Shown piece after piece: positions 24,854 to 33,323 of a stretch of DNA of 64,000 nt; positions within the stretch are counted from its first letter, which is position 1, and every line of letters begins with the position of its first letter. The DNA is from Poteriospumella lacustris (taxonomy: Eukaryota; Sar; Chrysophyceae; Chromulinales; Dinobryaceae). The stretch is taken from assembly GCA_008000375.1 (NCBI GenBank), contig SMOI01000093.1:1-64000 (forward strand), in the 5' to 3' direction. A program made the position numbers and the translations under genes. The notes below the pieces were generated by a model. The model saw nothing but the letters and a program-made list of their open reading frames with translations. It had not been told where the DNA came from and searched no databases.

Positions 24854-26331
24854 ATGGATGCGCCTCATCAGCAGCAAATGGTCGTTTTGCGGTAGGACAC
24901 TCTCATCTGCATTCATAGTTGATAGGGTTTCGAATCTTATGCTCTGCTGCTCTGTCTTCAGACTCTTCGAAGAGCTAGCTTATCGAATGAGAGAGCTTCG
25001 ACGAGTTAAACCTCCTTCCGGCGGTAATGGGGTGAAAACGGAAGATAAGACCGACAACGACGAGTTCGCCGCAAAGTTTGATGTAGTTCCAGCAGGTAAC
25101 CCTATGCTCTCTGTCGATTCGTTCACACAGCCCTCATAGACAAGCAATGCCCTTCAGACCCACAAACTTGGCCGCCATCTTTCACATTTCAATTTGAAGG
25201 ACGGGATTATCCTGCTCTGGTAAGGAAACGGATGTTTCGTGCGGTTGTGAGTATCTTGTTGAATTTGGTTCTCCCTCGTAGTTGATGAATATTCCCACTC
25301 CTGTGGAGGCTCTTAAGACCTACGACAACAAAGTCTTTCATAAAAGTGGTGACATTGGGCAGATTCTACAAGTTTTTCGTGACGAGCACGAGAAAGAGGA
25401 AATGCGTCTACAGTTGGTCAATGAGCCACACGACTTGTACTATCCGCATGGTCTGACTGCACCAACTGAAGACATCGTTCGCCGTCGATTTGAAGCTACC
25501 TATTCCAAGGAAAACTTTCTCATTTTCCGTTACCAAGAGGTGCTGGCGGATGTCTTGGACTTCAGTACGAGAAGCGGTGGTAATTTGATTCCGTTGACCA
25601 AGCCACAACCATCGGCGATACCTGTCGGACAGGATGGCGAAAATGAGAAAGACAATGGAGATGAAAAGCTGCCATACTTTGAAACAGTCATCGAAGAGGT
25701 GTTGGACTATGACGAGTACATGATGGATACCGACGAGCCCGGTCAAGGACGGACGTTCGTTTTCGACGGAATGAACTGGACGGACGAGCAGATTGAGCTT
25801 GTTGCTCAACATCCTGAGATCTTGTGGTCTCGACTGGAAGAGGAAGATGATGCCTTAGAGAATCAGAGTCGAGAGATGCTGCGAAGGAAAGCCATCGGCA
25901 CGTCGTCGAGTTCCAGTGCCTCAGCGGCGCAAGCGCCCGACGAAGCCATGTCTGCAGTCACCATGGAGACGTTGTCTCTTCAGTTCCGCAAGAATGCAGA
26001 TGGTACTGGCATTGAACTTGAAGTCAGCGAAGAGATGAAACGGGCTTCCGATGCTCTCCAGCTGTCCTCCAGTGAGCCTACTGCGACGTCGACAACCACC
26101 GAAGCCGACGAGGCTACCGCAGAGCCGAAACGCGTCGAGTCCTCACGCGGGGCGGCCTTGCTCAGCATGCTTTACGATGGCGAAGGTGAAGACGCCGAAG
26201 AAGGCGAGGGCGAACAGGATGAAGCTGCCTTGGAAGCAGAGGAAGCTGTGGTTGTGGCTGAAGAAGGTGAAGGCGGCGAAGGTGACGGTGACAACGAAGA
26301 GGCGGACGACGATTGGATGGATGACTTGTAA
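24854..26331 (+). CDS. TAF7: transcription initiation factor TFIID subunit 7
   Basis: Four exons: 24854-24891, 24962-25095, 25140-25219 and 25282-26331, giving 433 aa with phases 2, 1 and 0 consistent. The start MDAPHQQQMVVLRLFEELAY matches the TAF7 opening strand and helix. FEGRDYPAL leads into LMNIPTPVEALKTYDNKVFH and KSGDIGQILQV, equivalent to the family motif LVDLPCIxESxKTxDxxxxyKtaDIxQML. YPHGLTAPTEDIVRRRFE matches WNHGITLPLKNVRKRRF. The C-terminal 180 residues are acidic and Ala/Ser-rich, ending DDDWMDDL. TAF7 regulates TAF1 acetyltransferase activity within TFIID. With RPB7 and GCN5 nearby, the window holds several Pol II factors, perhaps by chance. Confidence 0.85.
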
Positions 26332-26859
26332 ACGTCACCGGCTGCGCAGCAACAGCTGAGTTCTCCTGCGATTCTTCTTCTGCGATCGCACTGTATATAC
26401 GAAATGACGGTCCAAAATGAGTTTTTGGTTTTTTGGTAGTCCCCACCTTTTAGCGTTTCAGTTTGGATAAAGTGGGGGTACTGCTGGCGTAGGACGAGTG
26501 ATTTCATCACGGCTTCTGCAGGGATTCCGATGTCGAGGCACAAGCACTTACGTCTCTCTCTCTGTATGGTGTGGACTCTTTCTTCGGGGACCCCCCCGCC
26601 CGCTGCTGCCAGAGTCACGACACGACGACGACGACGACGACGACGACGGCTTGGCGTCGGAAGATTTTCGCTTCGCCGAAAAAATAGAGAAGAGACCCTT
26701 GGGGTATTGGCTCTGTCTGGACCACAATCGGCCAAGGGGTAATCGGTCACATTTTGATTGGTCTGTGTGATCACGGAATAGTTGTTTCTGTGTGGGTATA
26801 ATCGTGGCGTGAAATAGTTTCAATTTGAGAAGGAAAAACCAGAGAACGAACCAACGATC
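26332..26859. other. intergenic between TAF7 and SEC6
   Basis: Holds an (ACG)n run at about 26620-26647. The 26498-26770 and antisense frames are low complexity (Arg, Asp runs). The upstream region of SEC6 lies at the right end. No gene seen. Confidence 0.5.
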
Positions 26860-29448
26860 ATGTCGTCTTCGTCGTCGTTTCGACCATCTCATGTTGTAGA
26901 TGCCGATCCCAGTTTGATGCAAAAGCTGAATAAAATTGCCGCTGAAAATGCTAGGAAAATGATTGCGCAAAACTTTCAGGATCCTAGTTCTCTGGATGAC
27001 ATCGCGGTCTTGGACATGCAGCTGGAGAAGCAACTGGCGATCATCGAAGGTCAATTGAACAGCGCCGTTCAGGGGAAATTAGATTCTTTGAAACGAGCGG
27101 TCGATCTGATGGACGAATCTGTGTCGAAGTTGAACAAAATCAATGCGGGCATCACCAACATCGACGAGAAGATCTCGAAAACGAACACGCAGATTTCAAA
27201 TTTCCAATATTTGAAGAAGGCTCACAATGCGCGGGACAACTTGCTGAAGGTCATCAACCAGGTGAATTTCTTTGCGGAAGTTCCTACCAAGGTGGAAGCT
27301 CTGAAGCAGCAATTGTACGACAACCCGGGCTCGTTGAAAGAAGTCTATTTGGAATCGGTGAAACTGGAGTCGTTGCGTGCGACGTTGATGAAAGAAATGG
27401 ATTCCGCACGTCGTCATCGTCGACGAAGTACCATTGGCAGTGGATTGCACGAATATGATCCGGATTCCAGTGTCCGACGGAAAGTCGAGGACCATTTGAA
27501 GCACGTACCGGAGCTGGTCGCCCTGCTGCAGCAGCAAATCCAAACGAATATCCACAACATGTTTGATCTCGCCGACACGCGGCCAGAGGATTTAGTGGCC
27601 ACCTTTGAAATCATTGAAATGCAACAAGAATACAACCAACGGCGCAATCAAGCGATTGCGGCGAAACAAGAGGAAGCGCTGCAGAACGGAGAGCCGAACA
27701 CGGAGGGGGAGATCATGGTCTATCCGAACGTGATCTCGGACGTACAAACGCGTATCAAACAGTTGCTCGACATGATGGTCGAAGATGAATTTGGCAACTG
27801 GCAACGCTACGAAGAAGAAGGAGAAAGTGTGGGGCTCACGAATCAATCACCCGCGAATGGGCTCCGGATCGTGGGCACGCGGCTGCTGCAGCGGATGGAA
27901 GAATGTCGCAACATCGTCATGCTCTGTCTGCCGCCCCACTACGATTTATTGTTCATCTTCGTCGAATCCCTCGAGAAACGCTTGATTCCTGCCCTGTTGA
28001 TGACCTGTGGCGGCGAACGACTGGAGAAAATGATCGTGTCGGACATTCTGGACATGATCTCGTGGCTGGAGTACCTCTCGTCGAGTGTGGAGAACTTCGG
28101 CTTTCCCGAACGGGAATCCTTGAAGAAAGTCGCCAGTTTACGCGAAGAATTGATGTTTGAATACAAAGAACGGATCAAGAAACAGGTGCACACGTGGTTC
28201 GAGAATATTCGCAACCGCGAGAAAGAGATCACGCAGAACATCAAAGACGAGACGCTCATGACGTCCATGCCCGAGGACATGTTCAACATTATCCATGCGC
28301 AAGTGGCCGTCGCCCGTGAGAAATTACCGCTGGAATATGTCCACGAGGTGGCCATTGCCTGTATGCAAGTCTTACAGGACATGCAACGGTTGGAAATGCA
28401 AGATTTGACGACGAAAGCGATGTCCGGGGGCATGGACCCCGAGACGCTCTGTGCGATGGTCAACGACAACGAAAACATGTACGAGAAATGCAAAGAGTTC
28501 TCCGATTCCGTCACACGCATCTTGGCCGAACGGGAGACCGAACAGAAGATTCTCGTCGACATTGCCGACGAAGTGGCGTATCAATATTCGAAGATCGCGA
28601 CGCAGGCGGTCGAGACGTTGGGCCATTGCATCGTCGAAGTACTCGACGAAGAAGTGTATCAGAAGCTCTTCTCTGTCGATTGGGAGGAACAAACGGGGCC
28701 AGAGATCATCCCCGTCGTCGGGGCGACCTTGGACGATTACGGCAGCGATCTACAACGGTGGCTGCAGTACTACCACTACTCGAAACTGATGCGGTTCCTG
28801 TTGACGCAGGTCGTCGATCGCTACGTCATGTCGATTCGTCGGAAAGTCGACGGGGTCTTTGTCTTTCGCAACGAAGTACGCGTCTCCAACGCCATTGTCC
28901 AAGACCACAAAGTGCTCTTGGAATACTTTGAAAACCATTTGGAAACGTTGAAACACGGCGGCTTGCGCCCCGTGGGGCAGTCGTCCTCGGCGCCCGTCAG
29001 TAAAACCTCCACGTACAATCTCTTGCCCGCCGGTGCCAATGCGCAGACGGCGGATCCCACGCCCGCGTTGCTGTTGCAAGAAATGGAATCGATTCATCAA
29101 TTGTCGGTGGTCATTTCGTGTCGCACGTTGAACAACGCCGAGTCGTGTGCGCGGGCGTTGTTCCGGAAGTACGGCATCGACGGCATGAAGGTCGTGCAGG
29201 CGTGTTTCCTCTGCAACCCGCAGTTGAACAAGGCCGACAAGGCCGTGATCTGCGACAACGTGCGGAAGTTGTTTGATCAGGGCGAGCTGGCGAATGGCAG
29301 CAACCAAAAGGTGCCGTACGCGAGTCGTCCGTTGGAGGAGTACGTCAGTTTCGACGCGGGCTTGGACGCCACCGTGCAGAACCATCAAGATGCCGTGCAG
29401 AAGGCCAAGGCGAACAGTGGCTTCTCGGCGTTTTTCCGTCGGCGATGA
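26860..29448 (+). CDS. SEC6: exocyst complex subunit Sec6 (EXOC3)
   Basis: Single exon, 862 aa, ATG at 26860. The N-terminal 150 residues form the coiled coil typical of Sec6 (LDMQLEKQLAIIEGQLNSAV, then DLMDESVSKLNKINAGITNI). The body is all-helical, with family-like stretches LVALLQQQIQTNIHNMFDLA, LCLPPHYDLLFIFVESLEKR and CGGERLEKMIVSDILDMISW. The C-terminal domain carries YYHYSKLMRFLLTQVVDRYV and the last residues SGFSAFFRRR. Sec6 is a core exocyst subunit tethering secretory vesicles to the plasma membrane. Length is slightly above yeast (805) and human (about 750). No intron is needed despite the length. Confidence 0.93.
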   Translation: MSSSSSFRPSHVVDADPSLMQKLNKIAAENARKMIAQNFQDPSSLDDIAVLDMQLEKQLAIIEGQLNSAVQGKLDSLKRAVDLMDESVSKLNKINAGITNIDEKISKTNTQISNFQYLKKAHNARDNLLKVINQVNFFAEVPTKVEALKQQLYDNPGSLKEVYLESVKLESLRATLMKEMDSARRHRRRSTIGSGLHEYDPDSSVRRKVEDHLKHVPELVALLQQQIQTNIHNMFDLADTRPEDLVATFEIIEMQQEYNQRRNQAIAAKQEEALQNGEPNTEGEIMVYPNVISDVQTRIKQLLDMMVEDEFGNWQRYEEEGESVGLTNQSPANGLRIVGTRLLQRMEECRNIVMLCLPPHYDLLFIFVESLEKRLIPALLMTCGGERLEKMIVSDILDMISWLEYLSSSVENFGFPERESLKKVASLREELMFEYKERIKKQVHTWFENIRNREKEITQNIKDETLMTSMPEDMFNIIHAQVAVAREKLPLEYVHEVAIACMQVLQDMQRLEMQDLTTKAMSGGMDPETLCAMVNDNENMYEKCKEFSDSVTRILAERETEQKILVDIADEVAYQYSKIATQAVETLGHCIVEVLDEEVYQKLFSVDWEEQTGPEIIPVVGATLDDYGSDLQRWLQYYHYSKLMRFLLTQVVDRYVMSIRRKVDGVFVFRNEVRVSNAIVQDHKVLLEYFENHLETLKHGGLRPVGQSSSAPVSKTSTYNLLPAGANAQTADPTPALLLQEMESIHQLSVVISCRTLNNAESCARALFRKYGIDGMKVVQACFLCNPQLNKADKAVICDNVRKLFDQGELANGSNQKVPYASRPLEEYVSFDAGLDATVQNHQDAVQKAKANSGFSAFFRRR

Positions 29449-29711
29449 GAGACGACGAGGACGACAATGACGGGCGCCATGTGTCGTGAGAGTCACGTGC
29501 GGGTCCGGTGGGTGGCGACGGCTGTAAATAATAGAAACTGACGCTGACAACAACAACGACGAGGGGTATCGGGAGGCTGGGAGATGAGTTACACGTATAC
29601 ATAGACTCGATGGAATACTTTCTTTCTATTGCGATTGTGGAACGAAGAACGAAGAACGAACGGGCGGCGAGTGCGACTCGGGGCCAAGGCGCACGACGAG
29701 CGACTCTGTTT

Positions 29712-30941
29712 CTACGAAATGGTGCAGCAGCCACCGCCAGGCGAATACAAACTTTCTAACCGAGCAGGATCGACCCATGGGGCCAGTCTCTTCGACATGG
29801 GAGACCAGACGGTGAAATGGGCATGGGCAGCGTTCAAACCACTCAGCCCCCGCGTGAAACCTTTCAAATCCAACTCCGGCAGCGGCAAGCGCTCGATCTC
29901 TTCTTTGCCGTAGATCACCATGCAGACCTTGCGCATCATTTCAAAGGACAACTGGCGCTCATCTAAGGAATCAAACTCTTGCAAACTCACACCAAACTCA
30001 CGCATCCGGTGGAGGATGTTGTTGTAGGTCAACCAGGCGTTGCGCCGTTGGATCTCCCCGCCTTCGCTGCGCAGGTCATCCAACACGTCGATACGGACTT
30101 CTAATTGCTCGTCAATATCATTCCAGTAGCTGTAAACAGACAGACAAACAGACAAAACAAAAGGAAAAGAGATGTTAGAGGGGCGACAAGTGCCCGTGGT
30201 GGGGTGAGGGTGCGGCGCTGACCTGGCGATGCGATCCTCGTTCGTACACAGACGCACGACGACCCAGCATGGCAAGTCCTTCAACGGACGCAATGCCTCA
30301 GCCACGTTTCCATCCGAGGATTCACCATCGGTGGCGATGATAACACAGGCACGTTGCCCACGGGCGAGCAACTCGGGTGTGTACGTCGCGATCTCCTGTG
30401 CGATGTGGCGGATGTGGCGGCACAGGGGCGTTCCACCGCCGGGGTAGTTGTCGAAGAGAGCCAGCATCTTCTTGGAGTCTGCCAAGGGCGCCATCGGGTC
30501 GAAGCCGATACGAATGGGCTCTGACGAGTTCAACATGATAAACTCGGTGGGGATGCAGCCCGCCTGCGCTAAACCCACGTGGAACTTCATCGCATCGCCC
30601 AATTCCGCCCAGCGAGAGCACGCTGACATACTGCATTGGTTACCGCTCTCAACGATTTTGTAGCCATCTGAGATCGACATGCTGCCGGAGTCGTCACAGA
30701 TGAAGAAGCGAATCGGCGTTTTCGCTAAATTGGCGAGGAACGCGTCTTGAAGCGCCGTTGGCCACTTGTGCTGCGTCAAAAATTCTCTGGCGCCTCCTTC
30801 ATTTTGTACACCCTGGAAAAACCCAGCAGTTGTATTGTCTGGAGCAGTGGGAGGGGCTGATGGGTCATTCTTTTGTTGGGGAGCATCCGGCGGGGGCGGA
30901 AGGTCTGCGACGGGATACGCGACAACACTGGGTATACTCAT
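29712..30941 (-). CDS. VWA-domain protein with C-terminal CaaX motif (paralogue 3)
   Basis: Exons on the minus strand: 30941-30223 and 30129-29712 (93-base intron, phase 2), 378 aa. Pro-rich start, then GGAREFLTQHKWPTALQDAF, VWA domain with DDSGSMS, GGGTPLC and ATDGESSDG, and the shared helical tail (LTYNNILHRMREFGVSLQEF, YGKEEIERLPLPELDL). It ends CCTIS, so a CaaX box CTIS with a second Cys before it that could be palmitoylated. The intron sits at the same codon and phase as in the gene at 7745. It is a multiple of three with no stop codon, so retention would insert 31 residues in frame. Convergent with SEC6, divergent from the left RPB7. Confidence 0.88.
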   Translation of the reverse strand: MSIPSVVAYPVADLPPPPDAPQQKNDPSAPPTAPDNTTAGFFQGVQNEGGAREFLTQHKWPTALQDAFLANLAKTPIRFFICDDSGSMSISDGYKIVESGNQCSMSACSRWAELGDAMKFHVGLAQAGCIPTEFIMLNSSEPIRIGFDPMAPLADSKKMLALFDNYPGGGTPLCRHIRHIAQEIATYTPELLARGQRACVIIATDGESSDGNVAEALRPLKDLPCWVVVRLCTNEDRIARSAPHPHPTTGTCRPSNISFPFVLSVCLSVYSYWNDIDEQLEVRIDVLDDLRSEGGEIQRRNAWLTYNNILHRMREFGVSLQEFDSLDERQLSFEMMRKVCMVIYGKEEIERLPLPELDLKGFTRGLSGLNAAHAHFTVWSPMSKRLAPWVDPARLESLYSPGGGCCTIS

Positions 30942-31250
30942 TTGTTCTTGGAACAGTGACTAAGCTAACTCAAACAGATTCCCTTCGTGGAGAAACAGGC
31001 TGGATTCTTTCTCGAATCAAATGTGATTGATTGTCCACCAGTACTCCTTTCCTCATTTCCCCTGTCGATCGATCCTTCTTCGACGCGCAGAGATTAGGAA
31101 CGTCTGGGGAATCAAGACCAGCTAGGTCCAGCAGCAGCGCAGCGATTGAGGAGCCTGTCCAGTTCACATGCGAGATAGACGGCCAAGGCATTGCCACCAG
31201 CCAACAACCACAGCACATTCGATTTCATAGTCTATCCTTGAGCCCCAACG
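30942..31250. other. intergenic, divergent promoter of VWA paralogue 3 and left RPB7
   Basis: The last about 157 bases (from 31094) belong to the RPB7 inverted repeat. No gene seen. Confidence 0.5.
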
Positions 31251-31775
31251 ATGTTTTTCATCAAGCAGTTGGTCCGAGATATCCTCATGGAGCCCCGCTG
31301 CTTGGGCCCCGACTTGTTTCGGGAAGTGCGAGCCAAATTGGCCAGCGAAATCGAAGGCCAGTGTCTGGGCAGGCACGGCTACGTCATTGCCGTTCAAGAT
31401 ATCAAGGATGAGGATATCGAATCGGGACATATCGAAAACGACAGTTCATTCGTGCACTTCACCGTGCGATACACAGTATTGCTCCTTCGGCCTTTCAAAC
31501 ACGAGGTCCTCGACGCCTTGGTATCAAATGCGTACGACGAGAAAGGTTTCTTCGCCAACGTGGGACCTCTTCAAATCTTCGTCAGTCGGCACAACATTCC
31601 GGGCGACATCAAGTTCAGTTCAGTTACACAAGCATGGGTCTCCGATGACCGGCAAACGCAGATCACACAAGGCTCGGTGGTGCGGCTGCGGATTCTTGGT
31701 GTGCACTTTGAGCGCAACTCTCTGCGGGTAGTGGGCACAATCAATGAAGCATACCTGGGCGAGATCATGTAAATG
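31094..31775 (+). repeat. left arm of RPB7 inverted repeat
   Basis: 682 bases mirrored exactly by 32196-32877 (coordinate sum 63971 throughout, no indels). I see two adjacent-region substitutions near 31115 (CCAGCT against CCGCCT) and no differences in the gene. The arm covers 157 bases of promoter, the gene and 3 bases after the stop. Confidence 0.96.
31251..31772 (+). CDS. RPB7: RNA polymerase II subunit RPB7 (left copy)
   Basis: Single exon, 173 aa, the normal length. The N-terminal RNP-like domain reads MFFIKQLVRDILMEPRCLGP and the hinge EIEGQCLGRHGYVIAVQDIK. VLLLRPFKHEVLDALVS leads into the S1/OB domain GFFANVGPLQIFVSRHNIP, and the end EAYLGEIM is the family ending. With RPB4, RPB7 forms the stalk of Pol II that contacts emerging RNA and initiation factors. 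An identical gene faces it at 32199-32720. Two intact identical copies of a core polymerase subunit side by side are unusual. Confidence 0.95.
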   Translation: MFFIKQLVRDILMEPRCLGPDLFREVRAKLASEIEGQCLGRHGYVIAVQDIKDEDIESGHIENDSSFVHFTVRYTVLLLRPFKHEVLDALVSNAYDEKGFFANVGPLQIFVSRHNIPGDIKFSSVTQAWVSDDRQTQITQGSVVRLRILGVHFERNSLRVVGTINEAYLGEIM

Positions 31776-32195
31776 GGTGTCTCGCTGGTACTGCATTCTG
31801 TGGAGTTCTGTTTGTAAATGTATAATTAATCGAAAGGAAACTTGAATCAACGCTTGGATTTCTCACTTTTAACTCATTAAGTCGAACCTAACGACAATTT
31901 TAAACTCGCATGAGCTACCTGAATAGCAAGGGCAAGAGTTGAAGCGACACGGAAGCCAAAGTCTGCATCATACTGCTGTCTTTTTGTTTGGTCACGTGGG
32001 TTGAAGAGACCAGTAGATCGTGAATTGGCCTCTTGTTGCTCTTCCCTTGTCCTTGCCTTTCTAGTCATTCTGCATCTATATTGGAAGAAGATACGGTTGA
32101 GAGGAAAAGAGAAAAACCAACAAAGAAACACTCGATTCAACAGGCGGCTTGAACAGACTTCTACAGATAAATAAATTACAAAATACCGAGGCGAT
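31776..32195. other. unique spacer of the RPB7 palindrome
   Basis: 420 bases without counterpart in the other arm. Contains a possible small gene on the minus strand (31877-32068). AT-rich at both ends, which may serve the convergent transcript ends. Confidence 0.6.
31877..32068 (-). CDS. possible small protein in the RPB7 spacer
   Basis: An open frame of 63 aa from the ATG at 32068 (the frame opens further upstream without ATG). It begins MTRKARTREEQQEANSRSTG, continues hydrophilic, and has one weakly hydrophobic helix (FGFRVASTLALAIQVAHASL) near the C-terminus. It lies wholly in unique spacer between two convergent RPB7 genes and would overlap the 3' region of the right copy. I do not recognise it; small tail-anchored or mitochondrial outer-membrane proteins have this shape. 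It may be chance. Confidence 0.3.
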   Translation of the reverse strand: MTRKARTREEQQEANSRSTGLFNPRDQTKRQQYDADFGFRVASTLALAIQVAHASLKLSLGST

Positions 32196-32877
32196 CATTT
32201 ACATGATCTCGCCCAGGTATGCTTCATTGATTGTGCCCACTACCCGCAGAGAGTTGCGCTCAAAGTGCACACCAAGAATCCGCAGCCGCACCACCGAGCC
32301 TTGTGTGATCTGCGTTTGCCGGTCATCGGAGACCCATGCTTGTGTAACTGAACTGAACTTGATGTCGCCCGGAATGTTGTGCCGACTGACGAAGATTTGA
32401 AGAGGTCCCACGTTGGCGAAGAAACCTTTCTCGTCGTACGCATTTGATACCAAGGCGTCGAGGACCTCGTGTTTGAAAGGCCGAAGGAGCAATACTGTGT
32501 ATCGCACGGTGAAGTGCACGAATGAACTGTCGTTTTCGATATGTCCCGATTCGATATCCTCATCCTTGATATCTTGAACGGCAATGACGTAGCCGTGCCT
32601 GCCCAGACACTGGCCTTCGATTTCGCTGGCCAATTTGGCTCGCACTTCCCGAAACAAGTCGGGGCCCAAGCAGCGGGGCTCCATGAGGATATCTCGGACC
32701 AACTGCTTGATGAAAAACATCGTTGGGGCTCAAGGATAGACTATGAAATCGAATGTGCTGTGGTTGTTGGCTGGTGGCAATGCCTTGGCCGTCTATCTCG
32801 CATGTGAACTGGACAGGCTCCTCAATCGCTGCGCTGCTGCTGGACCTAGGCGGTCTTGATTCCCCAGACGTTCCTAA
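32196..32877 (-). repeat. right arm of RPB7 inverted repeat
   Basis: Reverse complement of 31094-31775, equal in length. The inner edge lies 3 bases past the stop codon and the outer edge at CCTAA (32877). Confidence 0.96.
32199..32720 (-). CDS. RPB7: RNA polymerase II subunit RPB7 (right copy)
   Basis: Encodes the same 173-aa protein as 31251-31772. Frames read on the other strand and in other phases are also identical, so the coding DNA appears unchanged. Start ATG at 32720. Divergent from the beta-mannosidase gene, while the left copy is divergent from a VWA gene, so the two copies sit in different promoter contexts beyond the shared 157 bases. Both are intact. Confidence 0.95.
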   Translation of the reverse strand: MFFIKQLVRDILMEPRCLGPDLFREVRAKLASEIEGQCLGRHGYVIAVQDIKDEDIESGHIENDSSFVHFTVRYTVLLLRPFKHEVLDALVSNAYDEKGFFANVGPLQIFVSRHNIPGDIKFSSVTQAWVSDDRQTQITQGSVVRLRILGVHFERNSLRVVGTINEAYLGEIM

Positions 32878-33323
32878 ACCGTAGGTGCTGACGAGGCTTC
32901 TTGACGAAGAGGACGAATAACAATTAATTCGAGAAAGAATTTAGCCTGTTTCTCTATTCACAAAGAGACCAACTCAGCACTCCATGCTTTATGAGTATAG
33001 CAGGCGTGTTCGCAGAGCTTCTGCGCCAGTTGCCCACCGCCCACCACCGCCCACCGCCGCCTGCTGAACTTCAACTCGTCATCGTCGTCATGCAGCGGAG
33101 GTTATGAAGCGGGTTGCCGATCGATCAAAGGAAAATCACCTTCGCTTAGTTGCAGGCCACAAAGGAAATGGATTGTGACGTGTAGGAAGAAAGCCGATCT
33201 ATTCAATTTATTCCTGGATCCGATTCAGTGAGAAGACAAGAATCTCGATTGTCGTGCGCTGTTGAACATTCCGTCTCAATCGGTACTACTCGCGACGATA
33301 TTCCGAAGCGAAAAATTAGACAA
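32721..33323. other. intergenic, divergent promoter
   Basis: The first 157 bases are RPB7 repeat arm; the rest up to the beta-mannosidase ATG is unique. It has a direct repeat of CCCACCGCC near 33035-33060. No gene seen. Confidence 0.5.
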
